Of a stretch of 64,000 nucleotides of DNA, positions 17,626 through 27,684 are shown piece after piece. How positions within the stretch are numbered: the first letter of the stretch is position 1; each line of letters opens with the position of its first letter. A model generated the notes under the pieces. That model did no database searches. It was not told the DNA's origin and was given only the letters and a program-made list of their open reading frames with translations. The position numbers were made by a program, and so were the translations under genes. The stretch is taken from contig NZ_LBMH01000010.1 of NCBI RefSeq assembly GCF_001005305.1, positions 55,650 through 119,649 on the forward strand, written 5' to 3'. The stretch is from Kordia zhangzhouensis (lineage in GTDB: Bacteria > Bacteroidota > Bacteroidia > Flavobacteriales > Flavobacteriaceae).

Positions 17626-18177
17626 TCACGCTCCAGGGTTTTTCTCGCGGATGCGTTTGTAAATTTTAAATCCAAGCATGAGCAAGATGCCCAGCACAAA
17701 GATTCCTATTACACCAAAAATCCAGTTAATAGTACTTTTTAATATTACCAAAAATACTACTGCAAAAAGGATAAACGTCGCTCCTTCATTCCACAAACGC
17801 ATAAAATTAGAACTGTAGCGTACATCGTCGTTTTGCAACTGTTTGTACATTTGATGCGTTTTAAGTTGATATACATATAAGAGTACAACAAAAGTAAGCT
17901 TAACATGCATCCATCCTTGTTCGAGCCAATACGGATTGATGATGAGCAACCAAACCGCAAAGATTGTTGCCAAAACCGTTGAAGGTATGGTAATAATATT
18001 CCACAAGCGTTTTGCCATGAGCTTGAGTTGCTTTCCTAGAATTTCTTTTTCAGGTGATGGCTTGTGAAAAGCTTCGATTTGGTATACAAATAATCGAGGA
18101 ATGTAAAAAAGTCCTGCAAACCATGTCACTACAAAAATTAAATGCAGTGACTTTATGTAATTATAATATTCTCCCAT
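17626..18177 (-). CDS. hemJ: Protoporphyrinogen IX oxidase HemJ (CopD-like family)
   Basis: A 183-residue membrane protein with four or five helices. The N-terminal block SLHLIFVVTWFAGLFYIPRL closely follows the HemJ signature with the conserved histidine (His12), and QGWMHVKLTFVVLLYVYQ gives the second conserved His/Lys pair. HemJ oxidises protoporphyrinogen IX to protoporphyrin IX. Such genes are often labelled only CopD family. Its identity is supported by the heme genes elsewhere in the window and by the absence here of HemG or HemY. It starts immediately after the VPS10-like gene stop, so it is co-transcribed with it. Confidence 0.82.
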   Translation of the reverse strand: MGEYYNYIKSLHLIFVVTWFAGLFYIPRLFVYQIEAFHKPSPEKEILGKQLKLMAKRLWNIITIPSTVLATIFAVWLLIINPYWLEQGWMHVKLTFVVLLYVYQLKTHQMYKQLQNDDVRYSSNFMRLWNEGATFILFAVVFLVILKSTINWIFGVIGIFVLGILLMLGFKIYKRIREKNPGA

Positions 18178-21100
18178 TTAGTCTTCTATGAACAAATAGT
18201 TGAGTTTTTTAGCATTAAATGCTTCATTAAACGCTTTAATTTCTGTGTCGACTAAGGTATTAAAAGTGTTCAATTCTTTGTTAATTTTTTGTGTCAATTC
18301 GTTCTTTACAGCTATATCTTGTGCAGTTGGAGCAAAATCGCCCATACTTACTAGTGAATTTAAGTGCCCTAATTTGTTAGTGAGTCGAATTGGAAAATTC
18401 AACGGATCTTGTCCACTACGATTTTTAGTTTGATACAAAGCCTCTTCAATTTCGGTAAATTGTTTTTTCAAAGCATTGGCTTTTTCAACTAGTTCTTTTA
18501 CATTTTCATCTTCTTTGTATTGAGTAGCAAACGCACTTAGTTTTGTATTAATTTTACGAATTTTTTTGATTGATTTATGCGCTTTGTCCATAGTAGCATT
18601 CACATCTTTGATGAAATCGAATTGCTTTTGCATATCAGCCAAGGTGCTTTCTGCTCTTGGATCTGCTAGAATAGTAAATGGCTTTATGATTTCAACTGCA
18701 TCTTGCCCTTCCTTTTTTATGGTTAATTTCACTTTATATTCGCCAGGAACAGCTTTTGGACCATTTAAACTTGCCCACCATAAAATCATGCCTTTTAAAC
18801 GCTCTGTTCCTGTGTACATCATGTCCCACAAAAACATATTGGCTCCTTTTTCTACTTTCAGTTTATCTTTTTCTTTATTTTTAGTACTGAATGTTTTGAT
18901 AACATCGCCATTGGCTTCCATATAACTCAATGACACCTCATCTTTTTCGTCGTAATCGTTCAAATAGAAATACGTTATCACACCATTGGGATGATTCGTT
19001 CCTTCCGTTTTACTTCCTTTTTGAGAATTGCCACGCATTCTATAACTGTCTTTTGGTGTGTACAAAATATGTGTGTCTTTCGCACGATTGTATTGTTGAT
19101 GAATCACGGTTAAATCATCTATAATCCACACACTTCTTCCTTGTGTAGCTACGATTAAATTGTTGTTTTTTACAGCTAAATCAGTAATAGGAACTATGGG
19201 AAGATTTAGCTGAAACGATTGCCAATTTTTTCCATCATTGAATGAAATATACATCCCTGTTTCTGTTCCAGCATATAATAATCCTTTATGTTTTGGGTCT
19301 TCACGCAATACACGAGTAAAGTGTTCAGCGTCAATTCCTTTTGTAATTTTTGTCCAAGACTTCCCATAATCTGTTGTTTTATAGATGTACGGAGAAAAAT
19401 CACCTGTTTTGTATTTCGTTCCAGCAACATAACATGTTCCTGCGTCAAAAGCACTTGGTTCAATGCTGTTAATCATCATCCACTCTGGCATTCCTTTTGG
19501 CGTGACATTTTCCCAAGTTAGTCCGCCATTTTGCGTAATGTGAATCAATCCGTCGTCGCTTCCTACCCACAACAATCCTTCTTTCAAAGGTGATTCTTGG
19601 GCAGCAAATATGGTACAGTAGTATTCTACGGAAGTGTTGTCTTGCGTAATCGGTCCACCAGAAGATTTGAGTTTTTCGGAATCATTTCTGGTTAAATCTG
19701 GACTGATAATTTCCCACGATTGTCCTTCGTTTTCCGTCACATGCACTTGATTTGAAAAGGTGTATAATCGATTTGGATTGTGTTTTGAAAAGATAATAGG
19801 GAAATTCCACTGAAAACGATATTTCATACCTTCTGCTCCATGTCCCATAGGGTTGTCTGGCCATACATTGATTGCCCTTACCGTTCCTGTTTTGTGATTC
19901 ACTCGTGTTAAAAAGCCATCATAACTTCCACCATACACAATATCATTGTCTTTAGGATCAACAGCAATATGTGCTGATTCACCACCAGCCGTACTTTCCC
20001 AATCGTCTTCGGTAATTGCCCAACCGTCCGTACGATGCGGAATTCGAATGGTAGAATTGTCTTGTTGCGCTACATAAATTCTGTATGGAAAGCTGTTATC
20101 AGTCGTGACGCGGTAAAATTGTGATGTTGGTTGATTGTGATAAGTACTCCATGTTTCCCCACCATCATACGTTACTTGCGCGCCGCCATCATCACCGATA
20201 ATCATTCGTTTCGGATTTTCGGGTGCAATCCACAAATCGTGATGGTCGCCGTGTGGAGCGTTGTAGGTACTGAATGTTTTTCCGCCATCCGTACTTTTAT
20301 GATAACGAACGTTTAGTACATAAACGATATCTTCGTTTTCGGTGTCAGCATATACACGTGTGTAATACCAAGCACGCTGACGTAATTTGCGCTCGCTGTT
20401 AACTTGTGTCCACGTTTCGCCACCATCTTCGCTGCGGTACAAACCTCCTTTGTCTTTGTTTTCTACAATTGCCCATACACGTTGATTATTCAAAGGAGAA
20501 ACCGTAACTCCAATTATGCCAAGCGTGTCTGTTGGAAAACCTTGATTTTTTGAGATTTCCGTCCACGTTTCGCCGCTATCAGTACTTTTCCATAGTGCAG
20601 AACCTTCGCCACCAGAACTCAAACTATAGGGAGTTCTGCGAACACGCCAAGTAGACGCATATAAAATTCTGGGATTGGTTGGATCTATCAGTAAATCAAC
20701 TACACCAGCATCTGCATTGGCAAATAGTGTTTTTCTCCATGTTTTTCCTCCGTCGATACTTTTGTAAACACCTCTGTCTTCAGATGATTTGTAGATGTTT
20801 CCCATCACGCCAGCATATACAATATCGGGATTTGTAGGATGTATTACCATTCTAGGAATATGTCTTGAGTTTTCTAGCCCTGAAAAAATCCATGTCTTTC
20901 CGGCATCGACACTTTTCCAAACTCCGTATCCAGAAGATACATTACCTCGTACAGTTTTTTCACCACCGCCTACATATATAACATTTGAATCGCTTTTAGA
21001 AACAGTTATTGAGCCAATGCTTCCACCAAAAAAACCATCAGAAATGTTTTCCCAAGTTCTTCCTCCTGTTGTTGTTTTCCAAATTCCTCCACCAGTAGCT

Positions 21101-21285
21101 CCAAAGTAAAATAAATTTGGTTTATTAGGAACACCTGTCACTGCGGCACTTCTCCCTCCTCGAAAAGGACCTATAAGTCTGTATTCTAAATTTTTATAAT
21201 ACGCTTCTTCAAAATCTTGCGCTTGTGCTTCATTCTGGTTACTAAAGGCGAGAAATAATACTAATAATATGGTCTTAATTCGCAT
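18178..21285 (-). CDS. Secreted VPS10/sortilin-like BNR-repeat protein
   Basis: A 1035-residue exported protein with a signal peptide ending near EAQAQ (residue 23). At least eight Asp-box repeats of the S-x-D-x-G-x-T-W type are visible (TTTGGRTW, SVDAGKTW, SIDGGKTW, STDSGETW, SEDGGETW, TQNGGLTW, TTDYGKSW), forming two beta-propellers as in the VPS10/sortilin and WD40/YVTN/BNR groups. The C-terminal 250 residues contain an Ig-like strand region and a coiled-coil-rich stretch (about 900-1010). Relatives are often called glycosyl hydrolases, but no catalytic evidence is seen. No T9SS tail. It heads the operon with hemJ. Confidence 0.82.
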   Translation of the reverse strand: MRIKTILLVLFLAFSNQNEAQAQDFEEAYYKNLEYRLIGPFRGGRSAAVTGVPNKPNLFYFGATGGGIWKTTTGGRTWENISDGFFGGSIGSITVSKSDSNVIYVGGGEKTVRGNVSSGYGVWKSVDAGKTWIFSGLENSRHIPRMVIHPTNPDIVYAGVMGNIYKSSEDRGVYKSIDGGKTWRKTLFANADAGVVDLLIDPTNPRILYASTWRVRRTPYSLSSGGEGSALWKSTDSGETWTEISKNQGFPTDTLGIIGVTVSPLNNQRVWAIVENKDKGGLYRSEDGGETWTQVNSERKLRQRAWYYTRVYADTENEDIVYVLNVRYHKSTDGGKTFSTYNAPHGDHHDLWIAPENPKRMIIGDDGGAQVTYDGGETWSTYHNQPTSQFYRVTTDNSFPYRIYVAQQDNSTIRIPHRTDGWAITEDDWESTAGGESAHIAVDPKDNDIVYGGSYDGFLTRVNHKTGTVRAINVWPDNPMGHGAEGMKYRFQWNFPIIFSKHNPNRLYTFSNQVHVTENEGQSWEIISPDLTRNDSEKLKSSGGPITQDNTSVEYYCTIFAAQESPLKEGLLWVGSDDGLIHITQNGGLTWENVTPKGMPEWMMINSIEPSAFDAGTCYVAGTKYKTGDFSPYIYKTTDYGKSWTKITKGIDAEHFTRVLREDPKHKGLLYAGTETGMYISFNDGKNWQSFQLNLPIVPITDLAVKNNNLIVATQGRSVWIIDDLTVIHQQYNRAKDTHILYTPKDSYRMRGNSQKGSKTEGTNHPNGVITYFYLNDYDEKDEVSLSYMEANGDVIKTFSTKNKEKDKLKVEKGANMFLWDMMYTGTERLKGMILWWASLNGPKAVPGEYKVKLTIKKEGQDAVEIIKPFTILADPRAESTLADMQKQFDFIKDVNATMDKAHKSIKKIRKINTKLSAFATQYKEDENVKELVEKANALKKQFTEIEEALYQTKNRSGQDPLNFPIRLTNKLGHLNSLVSMGDFAPTAQDIAVKNELTQKINKELNTFNTLVDTEIKAFNEAFNAKKLNYLFIED

Positions 21286-21494
21286 GAGTAAAGATTGGTT
21301 TGGTTTTAGCTACTAAAATACGGATTATTCTTCTTGATTATGCGTTTTACACTTTTTTTGACTTTCCTCTATCTGAATAGCTAATTGTTTTGGGTAACAA
21401 AATTTGCTTTTAGAGTCTTCTTCATAAACCACTAAATAATGGCGGATTCCGAAAAGCCAATACAAATAGAGTAGGAAAACCAAACTTTAACAAT

Positions 21495-24400
21495 ATGAAA
21501 AAATACTTTTACTTAATTGTATTTATGCTCTTTAGTTTGAATGGTTTTAGTCAAGTAAATCCACAAAACTATTGGCAGGATACTCAAAAACCAACTATTA
21601 TTAAACAGCAAAACTCGGCACCAACCAATGCTAGAGTATTGAAACTAAATGAACCTGCATTAAAAAATGAACTTAAAAGCCTAAGGGAAGCTCCAAGAGG
21701 TCAAAAAATAATACTTAGCATTCCGCTTCCAAATTCGGGAATGGAAACCTTCGAAGTTCAATATTTTCCAATCATGGAAGAAAAATTAGCTGCAAAATTT
21801 CCAGAAATTCATTCATACAAAGGAGTTAGTATGGACGATTCAAACAAAACAATCGCTTTTGGATTTACACAAAAAGGATTTCATGCACAAATTTTGGGTG
21901 GAAAGACAATTTTGATAGATCCGATTTCAAAAATTGAAATATCTGACTATTATCAAGTGTATTTTAAGCAAGATACACCTATTCAGAAGAATTTTTCCTG
22001 CGACTATGAAAATATTCCTTCTTTTAAAGATAAGCCTACCGATGGCTCTCCAGAAATAGATTTGGGCGATTGCCAAATTAGAACTTTTAGGTTAGCAGTT
22101 GCTTGTACTGGTGAATATGCACAATATCACGGAGGGACTGTTGCAGATGCAATGGCTGCTATTAATGTAACGATGACGAGAGTTAATGGAATATACAACC
22201 GTGAATTGGCAGTACATATGATTTTAGTTAGTGATAATGATGACATTATTTATACAAATGCTGCTACAGATCCTTATACAAACTCCAATGTATCAACTAT
22301 GCTGGACGAAAATCAATCTAATATTAATAGTGAAATTGGAAATAGTAATTATGATATTGGACATGTATTTGCTCAAGGTGCTGATAACGGAATTGCTAGA
22401 AGGAGTTCCGTTTGTCAAGGTAGCCATAAAGCTAAGGGAGCAACAAGTTTAGTTGATCCTATCGGTGATGTGTTTGATGTAGATTATGTAAGCCATGAAA
22501 TGGGACATCAATTTGGAGCAAACCATACACAAAATAATAATTGCAATAGAAATAATGCAACGGCAGTAGAGCCTGGTAGCGCCTCCACAATTATGGGATA
22601 TGCTGGAATTTGCGCACCAAATGTACAAGCAAATAGCGATGATTATTTTCATACTATAAGTATTGAAGAAATGTATGATAATATGATTAGCGGAAATAGT
22701 ACTTGTGGTTCTCTTATCAACTCTAATAATTCTAATCCAACAGCAAACGCAGGAATTAACAGAACCATTCCAAGATCAACGCCATTTTTCCTAACAGGAG
22801 AAGCATCAGAAGCTTCTAGTTACGCTTGGGAACAAATAGATAATGAAACTGGCACAATGCCACCAGCAACTACAAACACGCAAGGACCAATGTTTCGATC
22901 AATACAACCATTGGCAACCGAAACACGTTTCTTTCCTAATTTACCAGCCGTTTTAAATGGCACAACTCCAACATGGGAAGTTTTACCAAGTGTTGGACGT
23001 GTAATGGATTTTGCATTTACCGTGAGAGATAACAGATTTGGTTGGGGATGCCAAGCGGTAGATGAAATGAGAGTCACTACCGATGGAGGATCTGGACCAT
23101 TTTTGGTTACCTCTCAATCTGGAAGTCAAACCTGGGCACAAGGAACCACACAAACCGTGACATGGGATGTTGCCAATACTAACACAGCACCTGTAAGTTG
23201 TGGAAACGTTGATATTCTTTTATCTACTGATGGTGGATTTACATGGGATATTGTTTTGGCTGAAAATACTCCAAACGATGGATCTCAAGACATTACCGTT
23301 CCAGGCGAATACACTTCTAACGGACGAATTATTGTGAGATGTTCTGATAATATTTTTTACAATGTATCACAAGGTGTCGTAACGGTAACGCCACCGCCGT
23401 GTGATATTACCGATTCTCCAAATTTTGAAATAGATGTAATTTGTGATAACGGCACGTGGAAAGTATCGGTGCAAGCATTAGACTTAGACCCTCAAAACCA
23501 TTGGTGGGGCTTATATGAAACAGATACACAAGGAGAAGTTGAAGATATCAACACAATTGATGGACCAATTGGTGGAATTCAAAGTGGTGAAACTGCTAAT
23601 TTTAACTGGTTAGACCTATCTAAAAGATACTATATAAAACATGGTATCTGGACAGATGGTTGTTATGGTTGGAGAGAAGATAGAGTTGCTGTTGAGCCTT
23701 TTTATGTAGAACCTGCAGATTTCCACTTAGAAGATGAAAATGATATAGACAAAGATGTTTTTTGCATTGGTGAGGATATTTGGGCAGATGGAAATGCAAC
23801 TATAGGAGAAGGAAGATATAATATTCATGCATGGAGAGTTGTAAACGGGCAAAAGCAATGGTTTGGCTCCATTGGCTGGTTTTATGGAAATATGACTGAA
23901 GTTAATATTACTGAAGAGTTTGCTTCTTTAGATACTCCAAAATATTTTACAGAAGGAGAATATATTCTTACAATTGCATTTGCGAATCTTAGTGAGTGTA
24001 AAGTTTGGACACCTGTAGAAAAATCATTTAAAGTACAGTGCTGTGATGATTTTATAAAAGCCAATTTCTTCCTTGATATTAATCATATAGACGAACAAAA
24101 TTACACACTATCGGCAGTAAATTATGACACATATTCTAGTGCTTTTCAACATGAATGGTACATATTAAGTAGTCCAAATTTAACTGGCGGACCATATACT
24201 CCAGAGAGTTATCAAATAGGTGAAAACTTCTCATTTAATGCCGAATACGGAAAATGTTATTTTGTAGTACACAAAGTAATTTCAGATTGTGGAGAAGTTT
24301 GTTACGGCCGCAGTATTTGTCAATCACAACGTTCTGAAGATATGAAAAGTGATTGTGAAGTATGTGGCGAAATAAGTTGTGATATATTAGACCAATGGTG

Positions 24401-24959
24401 GCCGCCGTGTAGTGACGTCATCGCTCCTACAAATGTACAAGTGTCAGGCAATACCGTAACTTGGGATCCTGTTCCTGGAGCTATTGGTTATATAGTTGAA
24501 CCAGCTAAATTTTGGCCAGTAGATTGTAGATGTGACAATCCAGTTTCGATAGTTCCTGTAGAAACTACAGAGACTAGTGTATCCCTATCTTTACCAAATC
24601 GTGGTTGTACAGTTGTTACAGTACGGGCTATTTGTAGTGAAAGTGTGAGTTCTCAACCTTCTAATCTTGTTTGCGTTAATGGAACTCGAAAAGAAGTTAA
24701 ACTCCAAGAAGTTGAAGTTTCACCTAATCCAAATAATGGTGACATGACTTTTAAAATCAACACTTCAGAAACAATTCCTGTAGTGATTGAAGTTCGAAAT
24801 TTTTACGGTGTAATCATTCACAATACGAACATAAAAGTAACAGCGAATATCACAGAATCCATTCAATGGAATGCAACTGGCAAACTATCAAGCGGAATCT
24901 ATTTTGTAACATTTAGAACAGGCGATGAAGTGATTACCAAAAAAGTAATAGTACAATAA
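21495..24959 (+). CDS. Secreted reprolysin-like metalloprotease with T9SS sorting domain
   Basis: A 1154-residue secreted protease. Order of parts: signal peptide (1-19), propeptide (about 20-185), zinc metalloprotease domain (about 190-400) with the HEMGHQFGANH motif (zinc ligands His334, His338, His344; catalytic Glu335) and a downstream Met-turn candidate STIMGYAG, then several Ig-like domains, a fibronectin type III-like domain (about 975-1065, VTWDPVPGAIGYIVEP), and a C-terminal T9SS type A sorting domain (about 1075-1154, starting VSPNPNNGDMTFK and ending TKKVIVQ). It is exported across the outer membrane by T9SS and probably degrades proteins outside the cell. Confidence 0.9.
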   Translation: MKKYFYLIVFMLFSLNGFSQVNPQNYWQDTQKPTIIKQQNSAPTNARVLKLNEPALKNELKSLREAPRGQKIILSIPLPNSGMETFEVQYFPIMEEKLAAKFPEIHSYKGVSMDDSNKTIAFGFTQKGFHAQILGGKTILIDPISKIEISDYYQVYFKQDTPIQKNFSCDYENIPSFKDKPTDGSPEIDLGDCQIRTFRLAVACTGEYAQYHGGTVADAMAAINVTMTRVNGIYNRELAVHMILVSDNDDIIYTNAATDPYTNSNVSTMLDENQSNINSEIGNSNYDIGHVFAQGADNGIARRSSVCQGSHKAKGATSLVDPIGDVFDVDYVSHEMGHQFGANHTQNNNCNRNNATAVEPGSASTIMGYAGICAPNVQANSDDYFHTISIEEMYDNMISGNSTCGSLINSNNSNPTANAGINRTIPRSTPFFLTGEASEASSYAWEQIDNETGTMPPATTNTQGPMFRSIQPLATETRFFPNLPAVLNGTTPTWEVLPSVGRVMDFAFTVRDNRFGWGCQAVDEMRVTTDGGSGPFLVTSQSGSQTWAQGTTQTVTWDVANTNTAPVSCGNVDILLSTDGGFTWDIVLAENTPNDGSQDITVPGEYTSNGRIIVRCSDNIFYNVSQGVVTVTPPPCDITDSPNFEIDVICDNGTWKVSVQALDLDPQNHWWGLYETDTQGEVEDINTIDGPIGGIQSGETANFNWLDLSKRYYIKHGIWTDGCYGWREDRVAVEPFYVEPADFHLEDENDIDKDVFCIGEDIWADGNATIGEGRYNIHAWRVVNGQKQWFGSIGWFYGNMTEVNITEEFASLDTPKYFTEGEYILTIAFANLSECKVWTPVEKSFKVQCCDDFIKANFFLDINHIDEQNYTLSAVNYDTYSSAFQHEWYILSSPNLTGGPYTPESYQIGENFSFNAEYGKCYFVVHKVISDCGEVCYGRSICQSQRSEDMKSDCEVCGEISCDILDQWWPPCSDVIAPTNVQVSGNTVTWDPVPGAIGYIVEPAKFWPVDCRCDNPVSIVPVETTETSVSLSLPNRGCTVVTVRAICSESVSSQPSNLVCVNGTRKEVKLQEVEVSPNPNNGDMTFKINTSETIPVVIEVRNFYGVIIHNTNIKVTANITESIQWNATGKLSSGIYFVTFRTGDEVITKKVIVQ

Positions 24960-25020
24960 TAATTCTGTTTCGCTAACATGCGACACATGTTTTTAACATA
25001 ACAATTAATAAAGATAACTC

Positions 25021-25066
25021 AACTGTCTGAAAAGATTCTACTTTAACTTTTCAGACAGTTTTTTTA
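25021..25066 (+). terminator. Strong terminator between convergent genes
   Basis: A perfect 14-bp stem (AACTGTCTGAAAAG at 25021-25034 with CTTTTCAGACAGTT at 25047-25060) over a 12-base loop, followed by T7. It ends the metalloprotease gene and lies just beyond the MATE gene stop. Confidence 0.92.
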
Positions 25067-25076
25067 ATAGAATAAT

Positions 25077-26417
25077 TTATTTTAATGTACGTTTCACTTC
25101 ACGATTCAAATACCAACCAGTAACAATCGTTGCAAGTAAATCTGCTATAGGAAAAGAAATCCAAACTCCTAAAATTCCAAAATAGGCAGGCAAAATTAAA
25201 ATTAATGGAATGAGAAAAAAACCTTGTTTGGTAAGCGTCAACAATAAAGCAGGAATTGCCTTGCCTATGGCTTGAAAATAACCAGCTCCTATCATTTGAA
25301 CTGCAATCAAAGGAGTTACAAGGAATACCCAACGTAAGGCGTTTGGTGTATCTCTGATTACCATTTCATCATTCGTAAAAATTGCGGTAATTTGTTCAGG
25401 AAATGTCATAATAACAGCAAATATAAGTAAGGCAAGAGTGGTTCCGTACTTAATAGAAATAGTAATACTTTCTCGAACACGCAAAAGCTTTTCTGCTCCA
25501 TAATTATAACCTGCAATCGGCAGAAACCCTTGTGTGATACCCATAACGGGAAATAACGCCAGCATTAACATTCTACTAATGATACCATACATAGCTACAG
25601 ATGTTTCTCCTCCGTATGTAAATAATGTATGATTAAGTATGATTGATAAAATACTAACCATTCCTTGCCTCGCTAAAGTAACTCCTCCCAATTCTGTAAT
25701 TTCTCGAACAATAGTGTGTTTCAGCTTAAAACAGTGTAATTGTATTTTAAGTTCGCTATGCTTAGAAAAGAAAAACCAATAAATAAAAACAAAGCAAATA
25801 AAGTACGAAATAGATGTTGCCCACGCCGCACCAGCCATGCCCATATCTAATACATTGATAAAAATGTAATCAAAAAGAATATTTCCAATGGCAGGAAGAA
25901 TCAAAGCTACCATAGCAAATTTAGGCTTCCCTTCTGCCCGCACTACTGGATTTCCTGTCATACAAAGTGCTAAAAAAGGAATGCAATACATGACTATGAC
26001 ATAGTAAATCTCTGCGGGTGCCAAAATTGCTCCTTTTGCGCCAAAAAGAGCCAATGCTTCTTCCTTAAAAATAAGTCCAATAACAACAAAGAAAACTGCC
26101 AATCCGAGAGATAATACAATCTGATTTCCAAATGTTTGTTGTGCTTTCTCATAATTATCAGCTCCCAAAGCTCTAGAAATGATTGATGCTCCTCCTACTC
26201 CAATTGCCATACCAATGGACGCAATTAAAAAAGTAAGAGGTACTACAACAGTAATCGCAGCAATTGCCATTGAACCAATCCATTGACCTACAAAAATAGT
26301 ATCAACAACCATATTCAACGACATGACCAAAATTCCAATAGACGCTGGCAATGCTTGCGCTATTAGTAGTTTTCCAATTGACTCAGTTCCTAATTCGGCA
26401 GATCTACGCTGAGTCAT
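25077..26417 (-). CDS. MATE family efflux transporter
   Basis: A 446-residue inner-membrane transporter with 12 predicted helices in two six-helix halves. The first half begins with IAQALPASIGILVMSLNMVVDTIFVGQWIG, the typical MATE opening, and AIGVGGASIISRALGA follows near residue 75. MATE proteins expel drugs or metabolites using a sodium or proton gradient. The substrate cannot be predicted. The gene begins four bases after the ferrochelatase stop, so it is co-transcribed with hemH. A role in porphyrin or heme export would be speculation. Confidence 0.92.
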   Translation of the reverse strand: MTQRRSAELGTESIGKLLIAQALPASIGILVMSLNMVVDTIFVGQWIGSMAIAAITVVVPLTFLIASIGMAIGVGGASIISRALGADNYEKAQQTFGNQIVLSLGLAVFFVVIGLIFKEEALALFGAKGAILAPAEIYYVIVMYCIPFLALCMTGNPVVRAEGKPKFAMVALILPAIGNILFDYIFINVLDMGMAGAAWATSISYFICFVFIYWFFFSKHSELKIQLHCFKLKHTIVREITELGGVTLARQGMVSILSIILNHTLFTYGGETSVAMYGIISRMLMLALFPVMGITQGFLPIAGYNYGAEKLLRVRESITISIKYGTTLALLIFAVIMTFPEQITAIFTNDEMVIRDTPNALRWVFLVTPLIAVQMIGAGYFQAIGKAIPALLLTLTKQGFFLIPLILILPAYFGILGVWISFPIADLLATIVTGWYLNREVKRTLK

Positions 26418-26421
26418 TACA

Positions 26422-27459
26422 TTAGGTAGTTACCTGATTGTCAGAAGTAACACTCCATTCATTAATCCACCGTGTCATTACTTTAACCCATGCATCATCA
26501 TCATTTAAACAAGGAACATGCTTGTAATGCTCTCCTCCAGCTTCTTTAAACTCTTCTTCTCCTTCCATTGCGATTTCTTCAAGCGTCTCTAAACAATCTG
26601 CAACAAATGCAGGTGTAATTACCACCAAATTCTTTTTTCCTTCTTCGGGAAAACGCTCAAATTCTTTATCTGTGTAAGGTTTTAACCAAGGATCTCCTCC
26701 CAAACGCGACTGAAATGAATCACTATATTTTCCTTCCGGTAGTTCCAAATATTCGGCTACTTTTTTTGTAGTTTCAAAACATTGATGACGATAACAAAAT
26801 TTATGTGCTTCTGACGGTGTATTGCAACAACTTCCGTCTATTTTGCAATGTGACTTTGTTGGATCTGTTTTACGAATATGTCTTTCAGGAATTCCATGAT
26901 ATGAAAAGAGAATATGGTCATAATCCACATCTTTTATATGATTCTTTATTTTTTCAGAAAGTACTCGGATATAATCTGGATGATTGTAAAAAGAAGGCAT
27001 AATAGTCAATTCCATATGAGGAAAATACTTCTGTTGCTCTTCTTGTGTCTTTACAATCACTGTTTCTGTTGAAGACATTGCGTAATGCGGATATAAAGGT
27101 ACTACTAAAACCTCATCAACACCTTTATCATGTAATTCTTGCAATCCTTTTTTGATACTCATAGAACCATAGCGCATTCCTAGGGCTACTGGAACTTTAG
27201 CTCGCTCTTGAATTTTTTCTTGAAAACGCTCCGAAATAATAATTAAAGGAGATCCTTCCTCCCACCAAATTTTTTGATACGCTTTTGCTGATTTTTTTGG
27301 TCGTGTATTTAAAATAATTCCTTTAACCAAAAACCAACGCAACCACTGAGGAACATCAATAACACGCTCATCCATTAAGAATTCTGCTAAATATTTTTTT
27401 ACATCTTTCGGATTGGGACTATCAGGCGAACCCAGATTGATTAATAATACACCTTTCAT
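26422..27459 (-). CDS. hemH: Ferrochelatase HemH
   Basis: A 345-residue ferrochelatase that inserts Fe(II) into protoporphyrin IX, the last step of heme synthesis. It opens with MKGVLLINLGSPDSPNPKDV, and the catalytic histidine is in LFSYHGIPERHIRK (near residue 187). A cysteine-rich segment follows (GSCCNT... and HKFCYRHQCFET, near 212-236), comparable to regions of bacterial ferrochelatases reported to hold a [2Fe-2S] cluster, though a cluster here is inference. A GTG at 27504 would add 15 residues rich in lysine. The ATG at 27459 is preferred because a TATTTTTG promoter box lies at 27504-27511. Co-transcribed with the MATE gene. Confidence 0.95.
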   Translation of the reverse strand: MKGVLLINLGSPDSPNPKDVKKYLAEFLMDERVIDVPQWLRWFLVKGIILNTRPKKSAKAYQKIWWEEGSPLIIISERFQEKIQERAKVPVALGMRYGSMSIKKGLQELHDKGVDEVLVVPLYPHYAMSSTETVIVKTQEEQQKYFPHMELTIMPSFYNHPDYIRVLSEKIKNHIKDVDYDHILFSYHGIPERHIRKTDPTKSHCKIDGSCCNTPSEAHKFCYRHQCFETTKKVAEYLELPEGKYSDSFQSRLGGDPWLKPYTDKEFERFPEEGKKNLVVITPAFVADCLETLEEIAMEGEEEFKEAGGEHYKHVPCLNDDDAWVKVMTRWINEWSVTSDNQVTT

Positions 27460-27503
27460 CAGTTTATTTTTTGTATGCTTTTTCAAGATTTTTTTAAGAA
27501 ACA

Positions 27504-27511
27504 CAAAAATA
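27504..27511 (-). promoter_or_regulatory. TAnnTTTG -7 box for hemH
   Basis: Reads TATTTTTG on the minus strand, 44 bases upstream of the ATG at 27459. It overlaps the alternative GTG start, which it therefore disfavours. Confidence 0.45.
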
Positions 27512-27684
27512 CGACTCTATGTTCAATTAACAGGTAAGCAATCATAGGAAATCTCTATTCACTCATTCATAAATCGTTTTTACGCATTATGATTCTATTA
27601 ACAAGATAACATTCATATCTTTAGTACATTGTAAGCCTTTACCGATTATATTATACCCGTTTTTTAAAAAAATTTACTTTTTTC

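Noticed and set aside
18178..21285. Calling the BNR-repeat protein a sialidase or glycosyl hydrolase
   Set aside because: Asp-box repeats alone do not show catalysis, and no sialidase RIP motif or arginine triad was recognised.
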